Origin: Photorhabdus thracensis
GTDB taxonomy: Bacteria; Pseudomonadota; Gammaproteobacteria; Enterobacterales; Enterobacteriaceae
Reading direction: 5' to 3'
Assembly (NCBI RefSeq): GCF_001010285.1
Contig: NZ_CP011104.1
Span: forward strand, 744,001 to 808,000
DNA: 64,000 nucleotides
Shown: piece after piece, positions 35,961 through 44,695 of the stretch
Numbering within the stretch: the first letter of the stretch is position 1
Layout of the letters: each line of letters begins with the position of its first letter
The notes under the pieces: generated by a model
Seen by the model: the letters and a program-made list of their open reading frames with translations, nothing else
Database searches by the model: none
What the model was told of the DNA's origin: nothing
Made by a program: the position numbers and the translations under genes

Positions 35961-36314
35961 ATGGCAAGAGCCCCCAAACCGCCCACTTATTTGAGCGATA
36001 TTGCTGCCAGTCAATGGAAAGCCAAAGGTAAAATATTAAGCGAGCGGGAAGACCTGAACGCCGCCGACTGGAACAACTTAGAACTGTACTGCGTCAATTA
36101 CGCTATTTACCGAAAAGCGGTGGCAGACCTTGATATCAGGGGTTTTAGCATCGTGAACAGTCAGGGCAGTGAAAGCCGTAATCCGTCACTGAGTGCCAAA
36201 GCCGATGCCGAAAAAATCATGATAAAAATGTCGGCGTTGCTGGGTTTTGACCCTGTATCACGGCGCAAAAATCCGGTGGAAACAGAGGAAGAAGACGAGT
36301 TAGACCGATTATGA
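35961..36314 (+). CDS. Terminase small subunit (P27 family)
   Basis: About 117 aa from the ATG at 35961 (MARAPKPPTYLSDIAASQWKAKG). DWNNLELYCVNYAIYRKAVADL and GSESRNPSLSAKADAEKIMIKMSALLGFDPVSRRK match P27-type small subunits, which recognise the packaging site and recruit TerL. The frame extends upstream to 35850 without family similarity. The stop overlaps the terL start by 4 bp. Confidence 0.87.
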   Translation: MARAPKPPTYLSDIAASQWKAKGKILSEREDLNAADWNNLELYCVNYAIYRKAVADLDIRGFSIVNSQGSESRNPSLSAKADAEKIMIKMSALLGFDPVSRRKNPVETEEEDELDRL

Positions 36315-36942
36315 ACGTATGGGAACAGTACGCTTTTGATATCGAAAACGGCACAATTCTGGCCTGTAAACGGGTAAAACAGGCGGTAAAACGCTACCTT
36401 AACGACCTGAATAACCCACTTTATGTGTTTGATTCGGAGGTTGTGGCGCGGTTTATTGCATTTTCCCGTCACTGTCCGCACGTCAAAGGCCACCTGCGGG
36501 GCAAACCCATTATGCTTGAACCGTGGCAGCAATTCGCCTTTGCTAATCTGTTCGGCTTCAAGATTAAAGCGACCGGACGTCGAAAATATCGCAGTGCTTA
36601 CATTCAGGTGCCACGCAAAAATGCCAAATCCACCGTTGCCGCGATACTGGCGAACTGGTTTCTGGTGATGGAGAACGGGCAGCAGGATATCTACACCGCC
36701 GCCGTGAGCCGGGATCAGGCGCGTATCGTGTTTGATGATGCCCGCCAGATGTGCCTGTTATCAAAACCGCTCAAAAAACGGGTAGCTATCCAACAGCACA
36801 AAGTGACTTATGCAAAGAGCAACAGCCTGCTAAAACCACTGGCAGCCAAAGCCGCTACGATTGAGGGCACTAATACTACAGCCGTAGATAGATATTGTGT
36901 CATAATGCGCCAAGTTCTCATGCCAACATAGCGAAAGATTCG

Positions 36943-38230
36943 ATGCAAACACCGTTGACCCTGTGGACACAGGAGCTGGATACATTACACGCCCGTTTAG
37001 CTCCCCTGTTCAAACGCTCCGAACCCCGACAGCGCAGTCTGGCCTACCTTAAGGGACTCCTCAGCAACGTCGAACGCAAGAACGGCTGGCAACTGGCTGA
37101 GTGGATGGGCGAAGCCACGCCTGACGGGGTACAGCATCTGCTTGAACGTGCCTTGTGGGATGCCGACGCGGCCCGCGATATCTTGTGTGACTACGTTGTC
37201 GGCCACCTGAGGGATGACAACAGCGTGCTGATTGTCGATGAGACCGGATTCATCAAGAAAGGGCAGTACTCCGCCGGCGTACAGCGCCAGTACAGCGGCA
37301 CCGCCGGACGGGTGGAGAACAGCCAGATTGGCGTCTTCCTGTGCTATGCCGGCGGTGGGGGCAGTGCCTTCATTGACCGGGAGTTATATCTGCCCCGTCA
37401 GTGGGTTGATGACCCGCCACGGCGTGAGGCGGCGGGTATCCCCACGGAAGTGAAGTTTGCCACGAAACCCCAGCTGGCCCGCCGGATGCTTGAGCGGGCA
37501 CTGGATGCCGGCGTCCCCTGTGGCTGGGTCGCGGGCGACAGTGTCTATGGCGGTGACCGCCGCCTGCGGGTCTGGCTGGAGTCGCGCCAACAGCCCTTTG
37601 TACTGGGCGTCGCCCGGAATGAGCCGCTGTGGTGGAAGGGACCGGTGTTCATGAGTGCGCAGGCCATCGCCAAATCGCTGACGCCCCGAGCCTGGAAGTG
37701 CCGGTCTGCGGGAACCGGCGCCAAAGGCGAACGTCGATACGACTGGGCGTTTACCCCGCTGTGGCGCCTGCAATTAACGCGGGAAGAACGGCGTTTCGGT
37801 CACTACCTGCTCGTGCGTCGCAGTCGTGATGAGAAACAGGAATTAGCCTACTACGTGGTGTATGCCCCACGAAAGAAGGCGAAGCTCAAGACGCTGGCGC
37901 AGGTGGCGGGCCGGCGTTGGGAGATAGAGACGGGTTTCGAAGCCACCAAGGGGGAGTGCGGTCTGGCGCAATACGAAGTGCGGCGCTGGCAGGGCTGGTA
38001 TCGCCACATCACGCTGTCCTTGTTAGCCCACGCGGTGCTGGTAGCCTTGCGGGTGCAGGAGAAAAAAAACGGTGCCGGGGCTGATTGCGTTGAGCGTCCC
38101 GGAGTTGCGCAGGCTACTATCACGACTGATGTGGAAAACCCAAGATGTCGTTGAACACATTCTGCATTGGTCTCTCTGGAGGCGGAGGCACCAGTACCGT
38201 GCTCAGCAGTGTTACTACCGTCGCAGAGGG
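36943..38230 (+). pseudogene. IS701-family transposase, frameshifted
   Basis: DDE transposase: VDETGFIKKGQYSAGVQRQYSGTAGRVENSQIG (first Asp), WVAGDSVYGGD (second Asp), AGRRWEIETGFEATKGECGLAQYEVRRWQGWYRHITL (Glu). The open frame ends at 38154 with unrelated residues after EKKNG. An A8 run at 38062-38069 is one base too long: with A7 the reading continues into VPGLIALSVPELRRLLSRLMWKTQDVVEHILHWSLWRRRHQYRAQQCYYRR, the usual IS701 C-terminus. The ATG at 36943 is the likely start. The tail then fuses to Rhs sequence near 38230. Confidence 0.85.
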
Positions 38231-38603
38231 GGGAGCCCACCCTCAGGATCCTATAGGGTTAGCGGGCGGAATAAACCTGTATCAGTATGCCCCTAATCCG
38301 ATGAGTTGGATTGATCCTTGGGGATTGAATGGCTGGCAAATAGACGGGGAGAGAACATCAGCTGTTTTACAAGGTGGCCCGTTTAAAGAAAAATATTATA
38401 AAGATAGTAAGACAGGGCTATGGTGGTCGAAAGATACAACAGGCCATGGTGGATCTGCTTATAAAGTATATAGAGAAACTTCAACTTCTTTAGAATGGAT
38501 TGCTGATGCTGATAAAGATGGCCAATTTATGCCTGAAAAACATAAAGGAAATACAGGCAAAACCATACCTAAGAAAGGTTGTAAAAGTGTATCTGTTAGA
38601 TGA
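38145..38603 (+). pseudogene. Orphan Rhs C-terminal toxin tip
   Basis: The reading frame picks up DPIGLAGGINLYQYAPNPMSWIDPWGLN, the end of the conserved Rhs core, followed by a variable tip of about 95 residues (QGGPFKEKYYKDSKTGLWWSKDTTGHGGSAYKVYRE...WIADADKDGQFMPEKHKGNTG). The conserved WWSKDTxGHGGS and DADKDG/KHKG blocks look like a polymorphic-toxin enzymatic domain, perhaps of the Ntox21 type, but I am not sure of the family. No Rhs N-terminal part is present; the ATG at 38145 lies in IS701 sequence. An unexpressed or displaced tip. Confidence 0.7.
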
Positions 38604-39019
38604 GATTGCTTATGATTCATACAATTGAGGAATTCGTAAGATTAAGGAACAGTAATATTCCCGCTGAATATATGAGAGCCGGAGTAGATGAGGCACCTCT
38701 CTTAATTTGGAAAGAACTCATTGAAAAAAAACCAGACATGAGGGTTTGGGTTGCAAGAAATAAAACTATACCGAAAGAAATTATAGTTGCCCTTTCTAAA
38801 GATGATAATCCAATTGTCAGGGATGCTATTGCAGCTAAATATCCGTTGGATATGGATATTTACTTATCTCTATCAAAAGATCCTGATGAGGGAATTAGAG
38901 CAAGGCTAACGTATAACAAGGGATTACCTATTTCTATCTTAAAAGAAATGTCAGAGAGCGACCCAAGTGATTTTGTCAAATCTCAAGCTATAGATAGATA
39001 TCAACAACGTATTACATAG
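38600..39019 (+). CDS. Putative immunity protein for the Rhs tip (HEAT-like repeats)
   Basis: 139 aa. Repeats of about 23-24 residues are visible: MRVWVARNKTIPKEIIVALSKDDNPIVRDAIAAKYPLDMDIYLSLSKDPDEGIRARLTYNKGLPISILKEMSESDP, the pattern of small HEAT or variant leucine-rich repeat proteins often found just after Rhs or CdiA tips. It overlaps the toxin tip by 4 bp. Immunity is inferred from position; an ATG at 38612 is an alternative start. Confidence 0.6.
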   Translation: MRLLMIHTIEEFVRLRNSNIPAEYMRAGVDEAPLLIWKELIEKKPDMRVWVARNKTIPKEIIVALSKDDNPIVRDAIAAKYPLDMDIYLSLSKDPDEGIRARLTYNKGLPISILKEMSESDPSDFVKSQAIDRYQQRIT

Positions 39020-39052
39020 TTTATATAACATACTGTAATATAGTTCTATTAA

Positions 39053-39093
39053 AAAGCCGGAAAGATCCCATGATCTTCCGGCTTTCTTTTTTT
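39053..39093. terminator. Strong bidirectional terminator
   Basis: AAAGCCGGAAAGATC (39053-39067) pairs with GATCTTCCGGCTTT (39072-39085) with one bulge, followed by a T run. It separates the immunity gene from the convergent symE-like gene. Confidence 0.88.
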
Positions 39094-39114
39094 AGAGCCG
39101 CTCAGTCCCTGCCC

Positions 39115-39435
39115 TTAGTTGCTGTTGTAATCCCCAATCAGCTCCCGCATCCGCAGCTTAATGTCACTGAGCTGGTCTTGCTGGCGCTGGTACTGTTGCC
39201 GGATGGTGCGGGTGTCGTCACTGTCAGGGATCAGCACCAGACAGCCCTCCATAATCTTCACGGTCAGGGTGCAACCCTTATCGAATCCGGCCGCCTTGAG
39301 CCACTGACCTTTAAGGTGTATCGCAGGTGGGGCGGTGGCCTTGTTATTTTGCGGCACGTATCCCACGGTATAAAAACGCTCTGTTTTTGTTGCTTTATTT
39401 ACGGCACGGTTTTGCCTAGAATGCGCCTTAGCCAT
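39115..39435 (-). CDS. SymE-family toxin-like protein
   Basis: 106 aa. VGYVPQNNKATAPPAIHLKGQWLKAAGFDKGCTLTVKIMEGCLVLIPDSDD aligns with E. coli SymE (SRIPAITLKGQWLEAAGF...VDVKVMEGCIVL), an AbrB-fold protein of a type I toxin/antisense-RNA pair that condenses the nucleoid. SymE-like genes often follow Rhs loci. An antisense antitoxin RNA would be expected on the + strand at the 5' end; I cannot confirm one. Confidence 0.78.
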   Translation of the reverse strand: MAKAHSRQNRAVNKATKTERFYTVGYVPQNNKATAPPAIHLKGQWLKAAGFDKGCTLTVKIMEGCLVLIPDSDDTRTIRQQYQRQQDQLSDIKLRMRELIGDYNSN

Positions 39436-39508
39436 AGTAACTACCTCTTTTAGTTGCTTGTGGTGAGCGGCGTTGGTGTGGTCTCAACACATCAGCGCCG
39501 CGCTATTT

Positions 39509-39913
39509 TTATCCCTCCGGTTCATCAACGGGCAGCAATGCAGACTCCATACGTTGCTTGGCAATCATGGCATCAATGATCTTGATAACTGTTTCCTGAT
39601 CTTCCTGTGCCAGTTGTTCCAGAACCTGAAAACGCCTAAATAATCGAGAGTTAGCCAACGGTGAATCTTCAACAGGATTGCCTGTCAGCAGATAATCCAC
39701 CGTGACCCCTAACACATCAGCCAGCTTAACCATCATCTCAGCGGGAGGTATGTTAAGTCCGCTCTCGTACTTGTTCAGTTGTTGAAAACGGATCTCAACT
39801 TTCCCAGCCAGTTCTTTCTGAGGCCATCCCTTCTGCTTACGTAGCGCCTTGAGACGTACCCCAAATTCTTTGCGGAGTTCAGCATTTTGCATAATCAAAA
39901 ACTCTGTTTGCAT
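39509..39913 (-). CDS. XRE-family transcriptional regulator
   Basis: About 134 aa. HTH region FGVRLKALRKQKGWPQKELAGKVEIRFQQLNKYESGLNIPPAEMMVKLADVLGVTVDYLL, then a C-terminal oligomerisation tail. The ATG at 39913 follows ACGGAGTC; the frame is open to 39958. It is divergent from the replication gene, and the spacer holds repeated half-sites, so it probably controls replication of the module. Confidence 0.85.
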   Translation of the reverse strand: MQTEFLIMQNAELRKEFGVRLKALRKQKGWPQKELAGKVEIRFQQLNKYESGLNIPPAEMMVKLADVLGVTVDYLLTGNPVEDSPLANSRLFRRFQVLEQLAQEDQETVIKIIDAMIAKQRMESALLPVDEPEG

Positions 39914-39959
39914 AGTGACTCCGTTAGTGTAAGGGCTTGTCTGAATTAGGGGTTGCAAG

Positions 39960-40030
39960 TAACTCCTAAAAGGATTATAAATAAATCCAATTAAGAGTCA
40001 ATTTAAATCTTGACAGGATTTAGGAGTCAA
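39960..40030. promoter_or_regulatory. Divergent control region with repeated ACTCCT half-sites
   Basis: The spacer between the XRE gene and the replication gene contains ACTCCTAAAAGGAT near 39961-39975, GAGTCAATTTA near 40000, and GGATTTAGGAGTC near 40016-40029, the last being the inverse of GACTCCTAAATCC. Direct and inverted copies in a divergent promoter suggest an XRE operator. AGGAG at 40022-40026 also serves as ribosome-binding site. Confidence 0.5.
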
Positions 40031-40034
40031 CAAC

Positions 40035-42947
40035 ATGGCACGGATACCCGACGCAGAATTACAGCACCTGAAAGCCGCTGTCTCCTTAGTGGCCGTGGTG
40101 GAGCAACAGGGGCGACAGCTCTTTAAACGCGGCAAAGATTACGTGCTGCTGTGCCCGTTCCATCAGGAGAAAACCCCGTCAATGGTTATCTCACCGGCAA
40201 AAAATCTCTATCACTGTTTTGGCTGTGACGCCGGCGGCTCCGTGCTGGACTGGGTAATGAAAACCAGGGGCTTAAGTCTGCGCCGGGCCGTGGAACAGTT
40301 GCGCGGGATACTGGGAGATAACCCCTCTGTGGCCCCGCTGGTGCAACCGGATGAACCGGCCATGCTGGCCGATAATGACGCCGGACGGCAGGCGCTGCTC
40401 AGTCGGGTCGTCGGGTTCTACCATCATACGCTGCTGAATGCCCCCGAAGCCCTGGCTTATCTGGAAAAACGCCGGCTCAACCACCCGGAATTAGTCGCCC
40501 GGTTTAAACTGGGCTTTGCCAACCGCACGTTAGCCTATCGCCTGCCCATCAAGGCCGTGCAGGCCGGCGCACAGATCCGCGCCCGTCTTCGGGCCGTGGG
40601 GATTATGCGCGACAGTGGACACGAACACTTTACCGGTTCGCTGGTGATACCGGTTATCGACCCGAACGGTCAGATCCGCGAGATCTACGGGCGCAAAATC
40701 ACCGACCGCTTACGCAGCGGAACGCCACTGCATCTGTACCTTCCCGGCGCACATGGCGGGATATGGAATGAGCCGGCGCTGATCAGTTCAGGGGCGGTCA
40801 TCCTCTGCGAATCGTTGATCGACGCCCTGTCATTCTGGGTGGCCGGTCACCGCCATGTCACCGCCGCGTATGGGGTGAACGGCTTCACCGATGAGATGCG
40901 GCAGGCGTTCCGGCGGCATGGCGTTAAACAGGTCTTGATCGCCTACGACAACGATCCGGCAGGCAATGAGGCGGCGGTAAAACTGGCCGCCGAACTGACT
41001 GCCGACGGCCTCACCGTGTTCCGGGTGGGGTTCCCCGAAGGCATGGACGCCAACGGCTATCTGTGTCAGGTCGCCGAGCCGGAACGGGCCTTCGGGTTGC
41101 TGCTCGACAGTGCCGTGCCGATGCAGGCGGCGGCGGAAATACAGACAACCACCGCCACAGAGCGGGCCGCACTGGCTGAACATCAGCCGGTTCCGGTGCC
41201 GGAAACGGTCAGCACCTTAGCCGCCGGGATAGCTGCGTTGCCGTCAATGCCCAATGTGGTCTGGGAAACCGGCGCTAACGGCGAGATATCCCTCACGCTG
41301 GGCACACAACAGTGGGGTATCCGGGGCCTGTCACAGGTGAAAGCCGGGGCGGCAGTGATGAAAGTCAATGTTCAGGTGGTTGATACCGACAGCGGCGTGA
41401 TGTTCGCCGACAGCGTGGACATGATGAGCGCCCGCAGCCGGAGCGGGTATGCGCGACTGGCCGCTACCGAACTGGGACTGGCCGAAGGTGACCTGCGCCG
41501 GGCACTGGGGCAGGTGTTGCTGGTACTGGAACAGTGTCAACAGGCCGGTGTCAGTGAACAAACTGAAACCCCGCCGGTTCCCGAACTGAGCGAGGACCAG
41601 CGGGCAGCGGCGCTGGCACTGCTGCAAGACCCCCAACTGAGTGAGCGCGTCACCGTTGACTTAGCCGCCTGTGGCGTGGTGGGCGAATCCACTAACCTGC
41701 TGGCCGGTTACTTAGCCGCCGTCAGTCGCAAGCTGGACCGTCCGCTGGCCGTGCTGATACAAAGCAGTTCGGCGGCAGGGAAAAGCAGCTTAATGGATGC
41801 GGTACTCAATCTGATACCGGAAGAAGAACGGCTGCAATACAGCGCCATGACCGGCCAGAGTCTGTTCTATCTGGGGGAAACCAATCTCCAGCATAAAATC
41901 TTAGCCATTGCCGAAGAGGAAGGCGTCAGGCAGGCCGCCTATGCGCTCAAACTGTTGCAAAGCGACGGCGAACTGACCATTGCCAGTACCGGTAAAGACG
42001 ATGCCAGCGGGAATCTGGTCACCAAACAGTACACGGTGAAAGGGCCGGTGATGCTGATGCTCACCACCACCGCGATAGATGTCGATGAAGAGCTGTTAAA
42101 CCGCTGTCTGGTGCTGACGGTAAACGAATCGCGGGAGCAGACCGAAGCTATCCACGCCTTGCAGCGCCATAAACAAACGCTGGAAGGTCTACTGGCCGAG
42201 AATGAAAAGGCATATATCACCGAACTGCATCAAAACGCCCAGCGGCTGTTGCGCCCGCTGAATGTGGTTAACCCTTATGCCTCACAGTTAACGTTCATGA
42301 GCGATAAAACCCGCACCCGACGCGACCACATGAAATATCTCACCCTGATACAAAGTATCGCCCTGCTGCATCAGCACCAGCGCGAGGTGAAGACCGCGGA
42401 ACACCGGGGCAAACGGCTTGAATATATCGAGGTGACCAAAGACGATATTCGCTTAGCAAACCGGCTGGCCCACGAGATATTAGGCCGCACGCTGGATGAG
42501 ATGCCGCCCCAGACAAGGAAACTGTTGCTGCTGATACAGCAAATGGTGAAAGAGACGGCGGCAGCGCAACAACGCCCGGTGAAAGATATCCGCTTTACCC
42601 GCCGGGATATCCGCAGTTATACCCACTGGAGTGACAGCCAGCTTAAACTCCACTGTCAGCGCCTGAGTGACATGGAATACCTGCTGACACACGGCGGCAG
42701 TCGCGGCCATCTGTTGCAATATGAACTGCTCTGGAATGGCGATAAAGCGGAGGAAGCCCACCTGTGCGGTCTGATTGAACCGGAAAATCAGGCTGCCAAT
42801 AGTGTATATGACTCATGCAAGTCTGGCCCGGATGAAAGCAAGTCGGGGTCAAGTCTGCCCCAAGTCAGGGCCAAGTCTGGCTCGCCAAAACCGGCTGCAA
42901 GCCACAGTGACAAAGGGCTGAACGGTTCGCAAGTCGGGCGAGCCTGA
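40035..42947 (+). CDS. CHC2/Toprim primase fused to an ATPase domain; replication protein
   Basis: 970 aa. Residues about 36-65: CHC2 zinc finger (CPFHQEKTPSMVISPAKNLYHCFGC) as in DnaG. Residues about 130-330: DnaG-like core and Toprim (CESLIDALSFW, AYDNDPAGNEAA). Residues about 560-700: P-loop ATPase (SSSAAGKSS, then LAIAEEEG and MLTTTAIDVDEELLNRC), resembling AAA helicase or loader modules. The last 50 or so residues are low complexity because the first iteron array is read as protein. GC content is well above the surrounding DNA. A DNA-priming and helicase role for an autonomously replicating element is inferred. Confidence 0.85.
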   Translation: MARIPDAELQHLKAAVSLVAVVEQQGRQLFKRGKDYVLLCPFHQEKTPSMVISPAKNLYHCFGCDAGGSVLDWVMKTRGLSLRRAVEQLRGILGDNPSVAPLVQPDEPAMLADNDAGRQALLSRVVGFYHHTLLNAPEALAYLEKRRLNHPELVARFKLGFANRTLAYRLPIKAVQAGAQIRARLRAVGIMRDSGHEHFTGSLVIPVIDPNGQIREIYGRKITDRLRSGTPLHLYLPGAHGGIWNEPALISSGAVILCESLIDALSFWVAGHRHVTAAYGVNGFTDEMRQAFRRHGVKQVLIAYDNDPAGNEAAVKLAAELTADGLTVFRVGFPEGMDANGYLCQVAEPERAFGLLLDSAVPMQAAAEIQTTTATERAALAEHQPVPVPETVSTLAAGIAALPSMPNVVWETGANGEISLTLGTQQWGIRGLSQVKAGAAVMKVNVQVVDTDSGVMFADSVDMMSARSRSGYARLAATELGLAEGDLRRALGQVLLVLEQCQQAGVSEQTETPPVPELSEDQRAAALALLQDPQLSERVTVDLAACGVVGESTNLLAGYLAAVSRKLDRPLAVLIQSSSAAGKSSLMDAVLNLIPEEERLQYSAMTGQSLFYLGETNLQHKILAIAEEEGVRQAAYALKLLQSDGELTIASTGKDDASGNLVTKQYTVKGPVMLMLTTTAIDVDEELLNRCLVLTVNESREQTEAIHALQRHKQTLEGLLAENEKAYITELHQNAQRLLRPLNVVNPYASQLTFMSDKTRTRRDHMKYLTLIQSIALLHQHQREVKTAEHRGKRLEYIEVTKDDIRLANRLAHEILGRTLDEMPPQTRKLLLLIQQMVKETAAAQQRPVKDIRFTRRDIRSYTHWSDSQLKLHCQRLSDMEYLLTHGGSRGHLLQYELLWNGDKAEEAHLCGLIEPENQAANSVYDSCKSGPDESKSGSSLPQVRAKSGSPKPAASHSDKGLNGSQVGRA

Positions 42948-43171
42948 AAAGGACTGTTCCGGCCCCCTAAAAATCAGGCCGTCGTACCGTACTGTCCCTT
43001 CATCAACGAACCCGAAAGCCGGATAAAGGAAAGCGTGAATATGACGGGTGCAAGTCTGGCTCAAATGAAGGCAAGTCAGGGTCAAGTCTGCCCCAAGTCG
43101 GGGTCAAGTCTGGTTCGCCAAAACCGGCTGCAAGCCGCAGTAGCAAAGGGCTGAATGACTCGCAAGTCTGG
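42818..43171 (+). repeat. Two iteron arrays, candidate replication origin
   Basis: CAAGTCNGG-like 9-mers occur at 42818, 42839, 42850, 42861, 42872 and 42930, and again at 43051, 43072, 43083, 43094, 43105 and 43163. Spacing is identical in both sets (21, 11, 11, 11, 58 bp), so the set was duplicated with a 233-bp period. The 11-bp step puts sites on one face of the helix, as with replication iterons. The first array overlaps the end of the primase gene, the second lies between it and the recombinase. Confidence 0.85.
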
Positions 43172-43279
43172 GCAGACAGAAAAGGACTGTTCCGGCCACT
43201 TAAGAATCAAGCCATCGTACCGTAGTGATGTATCACACACTGATAACACTAACCGCTGTTCTCTACAGGAAATCCCATC

Positions 43280-44695
43280 ATGTCATCACCCGTTAAACGT
43301 CAATCTGAACCTGCCCGGCTGACCCTGCGCCAGCATCTGGAGGCGTATCTGGATAACCTGCTGTTGCAGGGGGCGAGTCAAAAGAGCCAGTCCGCCCGTC
43401 ATGAACGGCTGTCGCCGTTCGTCAGCTGGTGCGAGGAACAGGGCGTAATATCCGCCGCTCAGGTCACCGGGCCGTTACTGGCAAACTGGCAGCAGTATCT
43501 GACCCAATACCGCAAGGCCAACGGCCAGCCCTACCCGCCGGACAGTCAGCGCCGACGCCTGCGGGCCTTACGCCTGTGGTTCGACTGGTTGCAGCAACAG
43601 CACGCTATCCCGACCAGCCCGGCGGCAACCCTCGCCTCACCAGACAGAAAAAAACGTCCCTCGGTGACGGAGACCCACGGTCAACCCGACGCCATCCCAG
43701 CCCGCTTCGCCACTTTACGCCAGCATCTGGCCGCCTGGCTGGAAGCCGTACGAGGACAGGGCTTAAGCGAACGGACACAAGAGTCCTATGAAGAGCGGCT
43801 GTTGCCGTTCGTCAACTGGTGCGAAGCGCGTGGCGTGATGACGGCACCGCAGGTCAGCCTGCCGTTACTGGAAAGTTACCAGCGCTGGCTGAGAAGCGCC
43901 CGTAAAGCGAACGGCCAGCCCTACAGCCCGGGCAGTCAGCGGGACCGCCTGAGTGTCTTACGTCAGTGGTTCCGCTGGCTGTTGCAACGTCACCATATCC
44001 TGTATAACCCGACGGATAACATGGTATTGCCAAGAGAAGAAAAACGGCTGCCAGCACAGGTGATGAATGAAGACGAAACCCACACGGTCTTAGCCGCAAC
44101 GGATATCAACACCCCAACCGGGCTGAGAAATCGCGCTATCCTTGAAGTACTGTGGAGTACCGGTATCCGGCGGATGGAAGTAGCCAACCTGCTGTTAAGC
44201 GAGGTGGACTTCGGGCGCGGGGTGGTGCTGGTCAGACAGGGTAAAGGCCGTAAAGATAGGGTGGTGCCCATCGGCGAACAGGCGCTGCACTGGTTAAGCC
44301 GCTGGCTCAGCGTCCGGCCCGAGTTAACGCGGCGGGGTGACAGTGGACACCTGTTTATCACCAGGAAAGGCCGGGGACTGGCAAAGGGCACGTTAACCTG
44401 GATAGCCGCCGACAGCATCCGTAAACAGGCGCAACTGACTAAACCGGGGGCCTGTCATCTGTTCCGCCACTCAATGGCAACCCAGATGCTGGAGAACGGC
44501 GCGGACACCCGGCACATCCAGGCGATACTGGGGCATGAGAAACTGGAGACGACGCAAATCTATACGCGGGTGGCCATCGGTCACTTAAAGCAAGTGCATG
44601 AGCAGACCCACCCGGCAGAACGGCAGTCAAAGCAGGCAACGCCAGACGATAAGCAGGCGGAGAGTGACAAGCCGGACAGCCCGAAGCCGGTCTGA
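43280..44695 (+). CDS. Tyrosine recombinase (XerC/D-like) with duplicated core-binding domain
   Basis: 471 aa. Two similar SAM-like core-binding domains in tandem: residues about 15-118 (LRQHLEAYLDNLLLQGASQ...RKANGQPYPPDSQRRRLRALRLWFDWL) and 148-250 (LRQHLAAWLEAVRGQGLSE...RKANGQPYSPGSQRDRLSVLRQWFRWL). The catalytic domain keeps Arg (STGIRRMEV), Lys (GKGRKDRVV), HLFRH, GHEKLE and the nucleophile Tyr (TTQIYTR). A charged tail follows. The duplicated domain is unusual in this family. It probably integrates, excises or resolves the element. Confidence 0.88.
   Translation: MSSPVKRQSEPARLTLRQHLEAYLDNLLLQGASQKSQSARHERLSPFVSWCEEQGVISAAQVTGPLLANWQQYLTQYRKANGQPYPPDSQRRRLRALRLWFDWLQQQHAIPTSPAATLASPDRKKRPSVTETHGQPDAIPARFATLRQHLAAWLEAVRGQGLSERTQESYEERLLPFVNWCEARGVMTAPQVSLPLLESYQRWLRSARKANGQPYSPGSQRDRLSVLRQWFRWLLQRHHILYNPTDNMVLPREEKRLPAQVMNEDETHTVLAATDINTPTGLRNRAILEVLWSTGIRRMEVANLLLSEVDFGRGVVLVRQGKGRKDRVVPIGEQALHWLSRWLSVRPELTRRGDSGHLFITRKGRGLAKGTLTWIAADSIRKQAQLTKPGACHLFRHSMATQMLENGADTRHIQAILGHEKLETTQIYTRVAIGHLKQVHEQTHPAERQSKQATPDDKQAESDKPDSPKPV

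Noticed and set aside
38062-38069. Programmed -1 frameshift site in the IS701 transposase
   Set aside because: Frame arithmetic shows that the missing C-terminus is in the +1 frame, so an extra A fits better than -1 slippage.
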